Source: Hemibagrus wyckioides (Eukaryota > Chordata > Actinopteri > Siluriformes > Bagridae). Taken from it: DNA of 64,000 nucleotides. The stretch covers positions 21,448,646 through 21,512,645 of the forward strand of contig NC_080712.1 in NCBI RefSeq assembly GCF_019097595.1, in the 5' to 3' direction. The notes beneath the pieces were generated by a model. It saw only the letters and a list, made by a program, of their open reading frames with translations, did not search any database and was not told the origin of the DNA. Below, piece by piece: positions 1 to 37,700 of this stretch (within the stretch, counting starts at the first letter, position 1; each line of letters begins with the position of its first letter). The position numbers and the translations under genes were made by a program.

Positions 1-190
1 ATTATGATGTCGGACTTCTGATCGGTAGCTTGTTTGTTGAGTTCAAATCCCAACACTGCCAACTGATAGTCCTTGAGCAAAGCCATCAACCCTCAACTTA
101 TCGGTATAAATGAGACAAATGCAAGTCACCCTGGACATGCCTTAAACGTAATAAAAATCCTTTTAACCCATTAGAAAGCCTCTTCTGTAA
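1..190 (+). repeat. degenerate tRNA-derived SINE
   Basis: It has a B-box-like GAGTTCAAATCCC, then CACTGCCAA and CTTGAGCAA as in the copies at 32565 and 39790, and a tail resembling TGCAAGTCACCCTGGA. It is heavily diverged. Confidence 0.55.
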
Positions 191-511
191 TGGGAACTGG
201 GAAATGGGAACCAAGGCCCACGTCTGTGGAAAAAGAGGAAATTCCTCTGTCTTAAAGAAGTCACTGTGGTGGAAAAGGGGGTATAAAAAGGTTACGGAAC
301 TACATAATAGATCTATAGAGTTACATGAAAGCTGTTCTGTACTTTTCCTGTTTTCTTCATCTATACCTGTGATTCAAAACACAATCAGACAAAGACAAGG
401 AAGGAAAACGGTAACCTCTGTGGTTCAGGGATTCCTGAAAATCACTATTCATTTATCAGTGACTGGAATTAAAATTGTGGAGGGTTTTTTAACGTTGTGA
501 AACTAAACATG

Positions 512-525
512 CCAGCAGAGGGCAG
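512..525 (+). promoter_or_regulatory. CTCF-like motif
   Basis: CCAGCAGAGGGCAG fits the consensus CCASYAGRKGGCRS at every position. Occupancy is unknown. Confidence 0.35.
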
Positions 526-735
526 TGTTCTGTTTATAATTTCAAACCCTGTATTAAGAATTTATTTAAACAAATTATGCTTTACTTCTATCAACACTCA
601 GACATTAAGGAGAACAGTGATTTTAGATAAGAACATCTATACTTATGTCTTCTTATCCCCCCACAAAATCTTTCCCTTGATCTGCATTTTGAGCAAAGTG
701 ACAAATCTCTGCACTCTGTTACAAAACACACTTAC

Positions 736-26519
<25,784 letters not shown>

Positions 26520-26535
26520 TGGGACAAGTGACACA

Positions 26536-26556
26536 TCAGTACTCAAGCAATCCCAT
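26536..26556 (-). other. six-codon upstream ORF of eif2ak3
   Basis: ATG at 26556, codes MGLLEY, stop TGA sharing its last A with the next ATG. It is very likely in the 5' leader, as it lies only 37 nt upstream of the main start. Confidence 0.6.
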
Positions 26557-26654
26557 AACCAGAAAAATGTGAAATCAAACGAAAAATAAAACGCTCTAAA
26601 ATAGCTTCACGCGGTTTACAAAACAAAACAAACAAACTGAAATCGGGGTTTTTT

Positions 26655-26711
26655 TCAGCAACTCTCCGTTCCCGTTCCTTGGCGTAAACAGACAAGTCGC
26701 CGAGGCACCAT
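26655..26711 (-). other. 18-codon upstream ORF of eif2ak3
   Basis: ATG at 26711, starts MVPRRLVCLR, TGA at 26657-26655. It is in the leader only if transcription starts upstream of about 26711. Confidence 0.4.
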
Positions 26712-27540
26712 GTTATTGGCGTTCTACCTGCAGTCGGCGGTGCCTTAGTAACGCCCCGCCCACTCCGTTTCCAAACACCGATTGGATGCGTAAAATGGGC
26801 TGCTGCGCGTGAAGCTGAACTAAGCACTTCGATAGCTGCACGTGTAAATCAATCCGCGCTATCGCGTCCACTAATCAGAATGTGATTGGGTGACACAAAT
26901 GTCAGTCAGGGGAAATGTCCGCCCACCAAACAGACCATATTATTGGTCGGTTAGCTGTCAATCAAAGCAGCAACGCCGAACAGAACGGGGGAAACGGCGG
27001 CGTGTCCGTTATTAAAGAGAGGGAAATGATTGGAGCAACGAAATTGGTGCGTGAACAGGAGAAGCGGATTGGGTCTCTGGCCTGTCAATCAAATTAGATT
27101 TCTCGGGCGTTAAAGTAGGGGCGGGTCTAAAGCTGATGAGGCGATAGGGGAGAAAAGTACGAGGATGGAAAGAGCGACGTGGCCACTTGTTTACTGACAC
27201 AAACCTGACATTTCCTTTTCCGGCACTTTAAAACATAAAAGTTCATCATTACTTTGTGCACGACAAAACAAGAGTCTAAACAGTTTTAAAAACGCTAGAA
27301 AAATGCGTCTTCTTCAGTGATTCGTCCTAAATTAAAATGTTTGTAATTAAATTAGTTATACTTTCACACGTGGGATTTCAAAACAAATCGGCACTGCGAT
27401 ACTTTAGTTATTTAAAACGGTGTAATAAATCATCTATATTGAAAAGTTTATACAAACATGGGCTTTAGAAATGACAGTGCCTTAGAGAAAATGCTGTCCG
27501 TGTGTGTGTGTATTGTCCATAAACACATGTAACCTGTGCT

Positions 27541-27552
27541 GCCCTCTTGTGG
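27541..27552 (-). promoter_or_regulatory. CTCF-like motif, reverse orientation
   Basis: CCACAAGAGGGC on the minus strand, one position off CCASYAGRKGGC. Confidence 0.25.
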
Positions 27553-27644
27553 CCATATGGCGGAAAAACAAACAAGCCACAATCCTGTGAATAATAAATG
27601 CATTAAAAATAAAAATGATAGGCCAGTCAGTCCAGCTTAGGTCA

Positions 27645-28682
27645 ACAGTCCTCTTTTAATATATTTATTCAGTCAACAGAATAACAGTTTAGGATTCTGA
27701 TCACAAATCAAAACCAGAATATCACAGTAATGTTGGTAACAAAATTTCCAAAATAAAGCTGGTGCGTAAAATACCATCTCAAATCCATAATGCCCATTCC
27801 AGATATTAAACATCTGTTCTAATATTACACATAGCTGAAGGTGTGTAAAGGTAAGGCCTGATGGGGTGAGCCAGTGAAGTGGTACTCTAAATCCCTGATC
27901 TGATGACGGTGTCTACAGGCACATTCGATAAAGTTTACAAATTAAATTTACAGGCATGCGGGTTTATCGTGAAATGTGAGCATCGACAAACTGTCTAAAC
28001 TGCTCAAGCTACACAAAGAGATTGTGAGAATAATTAATATATATATAAAAAAATGTTTTGGTCACAATAGTCTGCAGAAATCTGAGAGAACTGCAAACAA
28101 ATCTACAGAAAACAGAAACTGTAAATTGGTGTACTGATACCATACAGTGTGTAGATTCTTGTTATGCTTTGGTTGAATTGAAACAAAAGTAAAATGAAAA
28201 GGCAACAACTTTAACAAAATGACTGAATGAGGCACAAAGAGCAGTGTGTGAGAATGTGTGGGAAACACAAAAGAGGCATTTTCCCAGATCTTCCATGAAT
28301 AATAATCATTTCGATAGGCTTGGACATAATCTGACTTCTTGTTTAGGCTGCACTACACGGAGGCCATGATGATTCAGCGGGTTTCACATCGACTCAAACT
28401 GTGACAATAACAGGACGATGAACAACGAAATAAAAAGCACAGAGAATCTCTAAACCCGCCTGATGGATGTGTGTATAATTTCACAGAACACTTACACATA
28501 AACTTACAGATTATAGGGAATGTTCTAGTGGTGTACCGGCTTTGCCAGCAGGGGCTTCTGCTACTTCTAGTAGACAACACATAGAGCTGTGTGATGTGTG
28601 TGTGTGTGTTTGTGTACACTGCACTGGCACTTGAGGTGTCAAGGACAGGAAAGGACAGGACCTTCTGTCTTTTTGTGTTTCT
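27645..28682 (-). other. rpia: rpia 3' UTR (probable)
   Basis: About 1 kb from the stop codon to a canonical AATAAA. No coding sequence or repeat family was recognised. The length depends on which poly(A) site is used. Confidence 0.55.
27664..27669 (-). terminator. rpia polyadenylation signal (AATAAA)
   Basis: AATAAA on the minus strand, about 1 kb after the rpia stop, with cleavage expected near 27645. Other A-rich hexamers exist, so the choice is tentative. Confidence 0.45.
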
Positions 28683-28780
28683 TCAGTTCATTGGAGCATC
28701 TCTGACCTTCACACTTCCATCTTCCATCCCAAAGTAAACTCTCTCAGCCATTCCTACAAATAAGCCAGTCTCCACAACAC
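28683..28780 (-). CDS. rpia: rpia exon 9 and stop
   Basis: It encodes [20 protein letters not shown] and [11 protein letters not shown], then TGA. The polypyrimidine tract is a (CT)n repeat. Confidence 0.97.
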
Positions 28781-31700
28781 CTAGAGAGAGAGAGAGAGAG
28801 AAAGAGGTCACTGCATCTGTCTGAAGAGAGGTCATAAACATACAAACATAATGGCTACTTCTTCTTTCTTTAACTGTACTCTGTGGTTTTTCTGTGGTTC
28901 CTCCTTCTGATGATGAAAGAAACATGAAGATTTAGGCAAACGCATGATAGTATACACTCGCTGTTTTCAAAAGCACTCAGAGATATTAGAAGCTAGGGGA
29001 AAGTTAGGGGAAATTGACAGATATAAGAACTGCCTGAAAGTAAGCATCTGAAAGCAAACGTTTTAATGGTTTCAGTATTAACTAAGACATGTCATTGAAG
29101 CAAAATATACCATAATCAGAAAACTGACCAGTATAAACAAAAATAGCTTTTTTTGCCCGTCATGTCTCGCCTTAAGATACACAGCTAGGGTTCGACCAGT
29201 GAAGTGCTGCTGAACTGACCTGGGATCATTTTGATGGCAGTGTTGACCTCTTTCCAGTTCTGAGCATGCTCAAACTTCCAGTCCAGGATGAAGTTGCTGT
29301 TATCAGTCACCACTGGGCCCTAAAGCAGTGACACAGGGCATAGAGTAAATGTCATTATACCACAGTCATAAACAATACTGCAGCATTTACCTGCAAACAG
29401 CATTTATTAATATTAATCTTTAGTTTTTGGGCAGAATACAAGAGCATGATGTGATGTGGGCAGCTGAAATATGCGACTAGATGTGTGTGTTGTATATTTT
29501 ACTTTCTTAACCTGAGTAAGAGGTGCATTTGTACTTTTGGACACTTAAGCCACACTTACAATGTATGTATGGAGGTATAGATGGAGGTATGGATAGAGGT
29601 ATATGTATGTATGTATGGAGGGAGGGATAGAGGGAGGGATGGATAGATCGATCACATTAACAACGTTTTAGTAGTTAGATCTCCTTTTTTTTTGCAGAAC
29701 GTCTAGACACTGTCTGGGCATGGAGTCAAAAACTTTCAGTTCATCTGCACTAGAGATGCAGGTCACTATAGGCTTTAGGTCAGGGCTCTGGAAGGTTTTC
29801 TGCTTCTCTCCTAAAACTTTCATTCAAGTACACTCCTGTCATGACATCAATAAACACAAGCACAATTTCCCATTTGCTAATGGACTTCCAGCATGATACT
29901 GCACCATGTCATAAAGCAAACAGTCTTAAACTGGTTTCAGGAACTTGACAGTGAGTTCAGTTGTCCTTCAGTGGTCTTTCTAGTCAGTGGATCTGAATCT
30001 AGTAGAACACCTTTGGGATGAGGTAGAACGGGAGATTCACAGCATGGAAGTCAGAAAAATCAGCAGGAATTGTGGGATGCAGTCATGTCAAAATGGAGCA
30101 GAATCTCAAAGGAAAGTTTCCAACATCTTGTGGAATCCATGCCATAAAGAATATTTAAGAGCAAAGTGAGGCTCTGCCCAGTACTAGTATAGTGTTCCTA
30201 ATAAACTGAGCAGAGTTGTGTGTACTCTATCTATACACAGAGACAGTTTTTTTGTTGTTATCTTCAGATGGATAAAACATGTTCATCTATCAGGAAGTAA
30301 AATGCAAAGGTTCTGTATTCAGGTAAACCCTTTGTTTTGCTAAATTATTGTGGAATACGTTGCACAGTTGCTTGCTGGCAAAAATGAACATGCCTCAGCT
30401 GACATCTGTGAAGCGGCACAACAAGAGTCGAGAATTTCAGTATCCGAGTGGTTCTACTTTCCCCCAAATACTGACTCAGTTTTGGTAAATAAATAGCAAT
30501 TCAGATAGTTGGCGCTTCACTCTGCACAAAATCAGTTAAAACAAAACTAATGAAAGAAGACACCAGGCGAATTCATTGACGTCACGGTGACGCGTTCGAC
30601 AAGACCGAAGAAAATGACTTGTTATAAGATCCATCAGTCTGCTGATCACAACACCACCACCGGGGTGCAGTCTGTAAGTGATTCTAGAACCGCTGCATTA
30701 TTAAAACCTGCACGGACTTTTCAACTGGAATGAGGAGATCTGATCAGATATCATCGTGTATTGATAAAAAATATTGATTCAAACCCAATTCTCCGTCTTA
30801 CCTATGCAGAAAAAGCACTTACTAAAGATAAGGAATAACTTTGTAGCTTTTCCACTGCTACATTTCAACGGCTCGAGAAAATAGACACACATTTCACACA
30901 TAGTTACTCAGTCTGAAGGAGGAAAAGATAAGCGTGAGTAAACACAGCTGGGTCCAGGAGTTCAGGATAAAGATAAGTGTGCGTCTGATTGAAGGTCATT
31001 CTGCTGAAAACATTTTCTTTCCCAAATTTATGACCGAGTCTCAAAGCTTTATATCGGTTTGCTTCAGCAATCGTTGACTTTTTTAAAATGGAAAAAATGT
31101 AAACGTACAATCTTGGTTACAATATTGTGAAAATCATGTTATAAAATTAATTTGAATGACATGAATTTATATTTATATTTAAAACCTCCAGGAACTCCCA
31201 ATTGCAGCTCTCTGCTATGGTGGGACAAAACAACTGTGAGAATATCTTAAAAAAATAAAATAAAATAAAAACACATCCCATGTGCATGCGTGTTTTTTTT
31301 CCCCCACAATATCTGGTTGCCATTTACTTCCCAAAATCCTGCCAGTAGGTGGCTTGGCTACTCTAAATTGTCTCTAAGATACCATCCCTGTAGGAGTGTG
31401 TGCATGGAGACCTGCAATGGACTGCTGTTCCATCCAGGGCCCTTATTCTCTCATCCTCTCCCTGGACAGATGCATCGTAACCCTGACCGTGAATAAAAAG
31501 TCAGGCTGAGTCATGGACTGCTCTCACTGCTAGCATCAGACAGACGGTATCACAGCATCAGATCCCGTATCAGCAGGCTGCAGGAGAGCTTCTAGCAGGT
31601 CATCAGAGTGTTGAACTCTACCCAATAACACCAGCACTAGCACAATCTACTCGATCACTGCACTTTATCATTCATCACATTTACTCTGGACTCTTACTGA

Positions 31701-34700
31701 TGGATAGCACTGATATCAGACTCTGACTGTCCTTGTACAGTATGTGCAATATCTCCCACTACAACACTTTCTGACTGCATACAATGTTCATATTGATATT
31801 ATTTTACTTGCTAGAATACATTCATAATTTAGAATACTTCTCTAAATACAACATTCTACTACTGCATCAACTGTTCAGTGTATTTGTTTACCTTCTTTAT
31901 GTAACATTCTATATATTTATTGATCCGTTCATACATCATCACTGTACCAGGCCAACATCTAATCATTAACATACTATCTTTCATATATTACATCTATGTT
32001 ATTTCCTACTGCAATTATCCTCTATATTTTTCCTATGTGCCCTATATGTTCTATTTTGGGAAGTGTTGGCTCAGAGGTCAAGGTGATCAGAAGATCAGGG
32101 TTCAAGCCTCACAACTACCAAGCTACCACTTCCTAATAAGCTGGGATATGTGAAACACTCAACTGCTGCTATACAGGAGGGTATATGTTTACAAGAACCC
32201 TCTTTGTTTACAGTTCTCCTATTTTGCACATTGGACTGTATCACATAGTGCACAGAATGTATACTGGTAGGGGCTATTTTGTGTGCCTTGTGTATCCTGT
32301 ACTGTTTTGTTTTGTATTGCCTGTCTTTTTGTCTTGCACTGGTTGCACACGTTGCACTTTATGTAGCTAGAATAACTTTCTTTCAGCTCTCAGCTCTGTG
32401 TTGTTTTGTTGCTCTGTGTTGTTTTATGTAGCACCAGGATCCTGGAGTAATGTTGTCTCATTTCACTGTGTCAGCTACATATGATTGAAGTCACAATAAA
32501 ATCTTCTTGACTTCACTTGACTCATTTTATTTTGTCTTATCTTATTTATATGTCTTTACATTTGGTGGCTCAAGTGGTTAAGGCTCTGGCTCACTGACCA
32601 GAAGATCGGGGTTCAAGCCCCAGCACCGCCAACCTGCCACTGTTGGGGCCCTGGAGCAAGGCCCTTAACCCACCCTGCTCGAGGGGTGTTGTATCATAGC
32701 TGACCCTGCGCTCTGACCCCAACCCCCAAGGATGGGATTTGAGAAGAAGGAATTTCACTGTGAAGTAATGTATATGTGACAAAGACAACTTAACTTAAAA
32801 GTTCTTGATTAATGTTAGACAAAATCATCCCAAGTGAACGCAACTGTGGCAAGGAAAAACTCCTTTAGATAGTATGAGGAAGAAACCTTGGATATTTTCA
32901 ATCAGTTTAAACGAATGAATTATTTTATCACTGCAAGTCTGTCATAAAATGAGTCAGGGCTATTGGCTTTCAGTGTGAGATATTTATCCCTCTGTTGGGA
33001 TAACTTTAAACAGAATTTTAGTGGATGAAGATAACGGCTTCGAATTTTAGACACTTATGAACAATCATGTCCATATATACCCAGTCTGTTCACACTAGGG
33101 TCAACTGTTTTTGTTGTTTAGGAACATTTATGAATGAAAATATTGCCCTTAAAAACAGAAATATGTAAAAAAGACTACATATTCTTAAAACTCTGAGTGT
33201 CTACTTTCATACAAGCCTTTAATCACTATTGTGAAGTGTGACATGACAAAGAAATCCAATAGACACAACCAAAATAGACACAAATTCCTTTTTTTTGGCC
33301 TCAGGTAAATTAAAGCACTTGTTATGCGTATGACAATAAACTTGAAACCCAAAATAACAAGCACAATTTTCGTAGACCTTCAGCAGATATCTACAAAACG
33401 TTTCAGCTGCTGTGTCTGAACACATTCCCTATTCTCCACAGAGTGCCCTTATTTTAAATGCTGTCCACATTCTCAGTAGACGAATGATATTCCCTGGATA
33501 GCTCATTATACCTACCGCACCTAGAGCAACAGAAATTCGGTGTACTGACGCAAACTACCGAAGTATCGCAACACAAAGTGTGTCACAGAGTGATTTCAGC
33601 CACAGCGATGGCCTCAGCTACAGGACAGACAGCTCAGTCATGCTCAAGGGTTAAGATTATGTGTTTTTTGATTTGAAGGCTGTGATTTCAAACCCTGAAC
33701 TGCTTTGCTTGTCATCCTCCTCACATGTAGTAGATTAGATATAAACACATCTTCCCAGCTGTAAAGCTGAACTGAGAGCATTTGGTTATTTGAAACATAA
33801 AGCATTAACATGACGTGTCACCATGGTGCAGGATCAGTGTGAACATCATGTGTCTGTTTGCAACAGACTGAAGAAACTAGAGCTGTGTTGCAAATTGCAT
33901 ACTTGTGTATTATTCTAGACAGCCTTTGAGCACTTTCCTGTTCCACTTCTCTCATGTAGCTTTCAAACCCACAGAAAAAATGTTTTGTACACTGATTGTT
34001 CATAGATTTCAATTTAAAGCACATGACAGCAATCATGTCAACAACAACAACCATATCAACAACAACTTTGTCAACAACCATGACAACAACCATGTCAGCA
34101 ACCACCATGTCAACAATCATGACAACAGCAACTATGTCAGTCAACAACCATGTCAACAACCACCATGTGAACAGTCATGACAACAACATTCATGACAACA
34201 ACCACCATGTCAACAGTCATGACAACCACCATGTCAACATTTATGACAACAACATTCATGACAACAACCACCATGTCAACAGTCATGACAACCACCATGT
34301 CAACATTTATGACAACAACATTCATGACAACAACCACCATGTCAACAGTCATGACAACAACCATGTCAACAACCACCATGTCAACAACCACCATGTCAAC
34401 AGTCATGACAACAGTGCAAAAGAAAAACAGTGTTTAACCTTGTATCCCTGAGCTCTGTTTCTGTTCTGTATGAATAGTTTATTAGGAAAAATATTCAGTA
34501 TAGGAAAGCACTGGATTGTATATAGGCCTATATTTGTGAATCTGTCACTTTGTGCATTGTGTGACTATAAAAATATAACCAAAGACCTTAAAAATAGGTT
34601 CTAATAGTACATATATAGTCATAATTTGCAAATAAATTTTGGAATTTAAAATTTAAAAGCTATATAGACCTTCATGCATTTACAAAAATGAAGAGATTGC

Positions 34701-37700
34701 TTGAGAATAATGAATAAACTTTGCTTATTCCAGAAACCAGAACCCAGTACTCCTTGTCTGGAAATACTTTATGTGAGCACTATGCTACATCTATGGATAG
34801 TTTAATCCACTATTCCATCGCCAAGCTCTTACTAGTTAATCAGCAGTGTCCAATCCATGGCTACAACTCTAAGCAGTTTTCAAAATGAAATTAAAACTAG
34901 GGAAAAGAAAAAAAACAAAATTACATCACACTGATCAGCGTGCACCATCTCACCGCTTTACTGACAGCCATCCTCAGCACAGCTTCCCCTCCGAAGCGCC
35001 GTGTGATGGCCCTGGACACAGGCACGTACGCCATCGGGACCACTTCCACCGGCACGCCTTTCTTCCACTGCTGCCCCAGTGCCTTCGAGTCCTTCCTGCA
35101 ACCCAGGAACCAGCCATCACACACTGCTCAGCACCACTTTATGAGGATTAAGCTTTGCTTATTCAGGATAAATCTATCGACGCTTTTACGTTTCCTTCCA
35201 GCCTTTAGCAACACTGACAGTGTGACTGATTTAGTGTATTGATTAGCATTTGAAATACAGTAGCTGACATTCATTTCCGGAGACAAAGAGTCACTTATTT
35301 ATTTATTTATTCTTTTACCTGTAGTCAGCAATGACGATGAAGTGTTTGGCACAGCCGGCTACGATTTTCTCCTGAGTCAAGCATCCTCTGAAGTTTGGGA
35401 GAGAAAGTGAGGAGGGAAATAAAAGAAAGTTTATTTTGGTCTCAAAACAGCTTTATGATGCTTACATAGTGTTCAAACGGACTACTTAATAAGTTTCCTT
35501 CAAGCACTTGAATTTTGTTCTCGGGAAGTACAGCTGCAATGCCTCATTTTCCAGTCTGGCTGAATTACACTCTAGGCATCATGAATTATTTCATTATTTA
35601 ATCAGCTAATGCGGGTGTCAGGTGCAAGGCATGTGGGTGCGTCTGTGTAGATGCAGAGCTGCTGATGGACTTTTACTCTAGTTTTAGTATAAATAAGCAA
35701 CTACATTCATACATTTTATATATACGCATATGAAATATCTATCTTTAATGTTAAAAAGTGCTCTTCTTAAGCACAAAATGTATTGACAGGTTTACTCGTT
35801 TCTTTTGATTTTTTTTTCCCTTTTTATTTTCTTAAAACATTTGCAATCATTAAAATGTCTGTGGCCAACACATGATCTCATGCTCCTTACCCGCCTCCTT
35901 TAATAAGTGCGAGTGAATCGTCCACCTCATCAGCGCCATCAATGGCCACGTCCAGCTAACAAACAAACACACGAACGCTTTCTTAGTTTGGTTAGAAAGT
36001 TTAAAATGTGCTATAGCCTACATTTAAACTGATTTGTAGCAGTGTTTTAATGCATGTCACCTTACAGAGGCTCAACGAATCTGCAATGTATGACATGTGT
36101 GTGTAAACTAGGTGCTGTCAAACAAGGGCTTGTGATTAACTCACATCTGGGTGTCTGTCTAAATCTGAAAGGGACAGGCCATGCTGCAGAATCAGCTGTC
36201 GAGCCTGAGGCAAAGAGGAGACAGCAGATTAACTGTCATTATTCGGAGGTTTAACAATGCTAGTACAACATCTGCTTCGAAGTGGCTCATATGCAATCAC
36301 CTGGAACGATGTGGGGATGCACACAATGTTCAACTTCTCCTGCCTTACTCTCTCAGCTACAACAACCAAAAAAAAAGGATTAAAAATGAAAACACTTAAA
36401 TCAGGATATATAATTGACACCTTAGGTATAATACAACCGTTTTTGGTATTTTGTAAGTGGTAACTAAGGTGTAATAACAGCATTTACAGGCATGTTTAAC
36501 ATTAGTTATAACTCTAATGCTGATGCTTACCTTCTCGGAGCAGTGATTAGCGTGGTTGTGTGTATCGATTGAACCAAGTACTGTGTATTGTAAAGCCAAT
36601 ACTGATCTAAATCTATTGATCTAAAGCCAATACTGCTTTAAACTAATACAGGAGTGGAGAAGGGAGACTTTACACAGTGCGAGTTGAAAGTTAAAGCTGA
36701 TGGGGCATTTTTGCTGATCGGAATGCAAGGAATTACAAGTTGCAACTCAAGCACAGCGCTATATACACATACACCAGTACTTACCCAGCCTGTCCACAGC
36801 ATAGACTATGGTGGAGCCACTCCCCACTCCCACCACCTGGTTGTTCTGGTGCACACAGAAATAGAAATGTGTTGTCTGAATGTGTGTAATCGTTGCTCTT
36901 TAACATTCTCAATTTATCAAAGAAACTCAATCTCCTCTCATGCAGTCACTCGGGTATGCTATGGGTTTAGTGGACACTTTCATGCCTGTATTACTTTCTA
37001 GCTCTCGCTTCGTTTAGATCATAGCTAGCCATACCCGAGTCTCCACTTGCACTCTTTCAGAATGTAGAGCTGTAGGATACCTAATAAGCTGTTTCTCTCT
37101 GTTGAGATGTATGTGAGTCTGGTGTGACGTTGGTTCCCTGATCCCTGACGCTACTTTTACTTGGAGCTACTCTGGATGATCCACTCTAAAACACTCCTGT
37201 GATTCCCTTTCTTCTTACCTAAGAACTGCTGCTGTAATCATACAGATTAAGATGCTCATACTTGCATTTTTCTATAGACTTAGCACTTTATATCACGGTT
37301 CTTGAAGAGTAATGATATAAATAATTTCATGATCCAGTCACACCAAGAGGACGAGGAGTTCCCTGCTGGTTCCCGTCACCTTTTCTTCCTCATGACGTCT
37401 CAGGTTGTTTTTCTTGCCACGGTCTCTTCTGTTTTGCTCACCAAGGCTCTAAACTTACAACATGATTTCTGTAAAGTTAAGTTTTAAATAAAGTGCTATA
37501 CAACTAGAATTAATTGAATTCTAATCAGCTTTCTAAATAAAACATGACCAATCTCACTGATTTTCACATTTTGGACCTTGATACCACGGATATCAGATCT
37601 GTTGATCTATGTAGGAACGTAGTCGACTCACTGCAAGTTACTATTGTTACGTTTTGCAAAACATTAAATGCAGAAATGTGTGTTTTCACAATTAGGACGG

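Larger units (their letters stand above)
1..735. other. eif2ak3 intron 16, incomplete
   Basis: A decayed tRNA-derived SINE occupies roughly the first 190 bases. The remainder is unique sequence with a CTCF-like motif at 512-525. I searched for the final PERK exon on the minus strand and did not see it. Confidence 0.6.
26520..27100 (-). promoter_or_regulatory. eif2ak3 promoter region with CCAAT boxes, GC box and TALE decamers
   Basis: On the minus (sense) strand CCAAT boxes occur at 26715-26719, 26781-26785, 26885-26889, 26942-26946, 27029-27033, 27043-27047 and 27068-27072. A GC box (GGGCGGGGC on the minus strand) lies at about 26752-26762. TGATTGACAG (minus) occurs exactly at 26955-26964 and 27082-27091, each 8-9 bp from a CCAAT. 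There is no clear TATA box. This is a CpG-rich, NF-Y-type promoter; the start site is not determined. Confidence 0.6.
29320..34953. other. rpia intron 7 (5.6 kb), transposon-rich
   Basis: It contains a decayed Tc1/mariner remnant, an L2-like tail, a LINE tail, several SINE pieces and a 66-bp minisatellite, listed separately. The segments 30.2-31.2 kb and 32.9-33.6 kb show nothing recognised. Confidence 0.6.

Noticed and set aside
34029..34415. CRISPR-like direct repeats
   Set aside because: Contiguous tandem units with no unique spacers, in a vertebrate intron.
33996..34451. 151-codon Met-Ser-Thr-Thr-rich frame and its antisense Val-Asp-Met frame
   Set aside because: Minisatellite artefact in rpia intron 7; no start context, splice logic or composition of a real gene.
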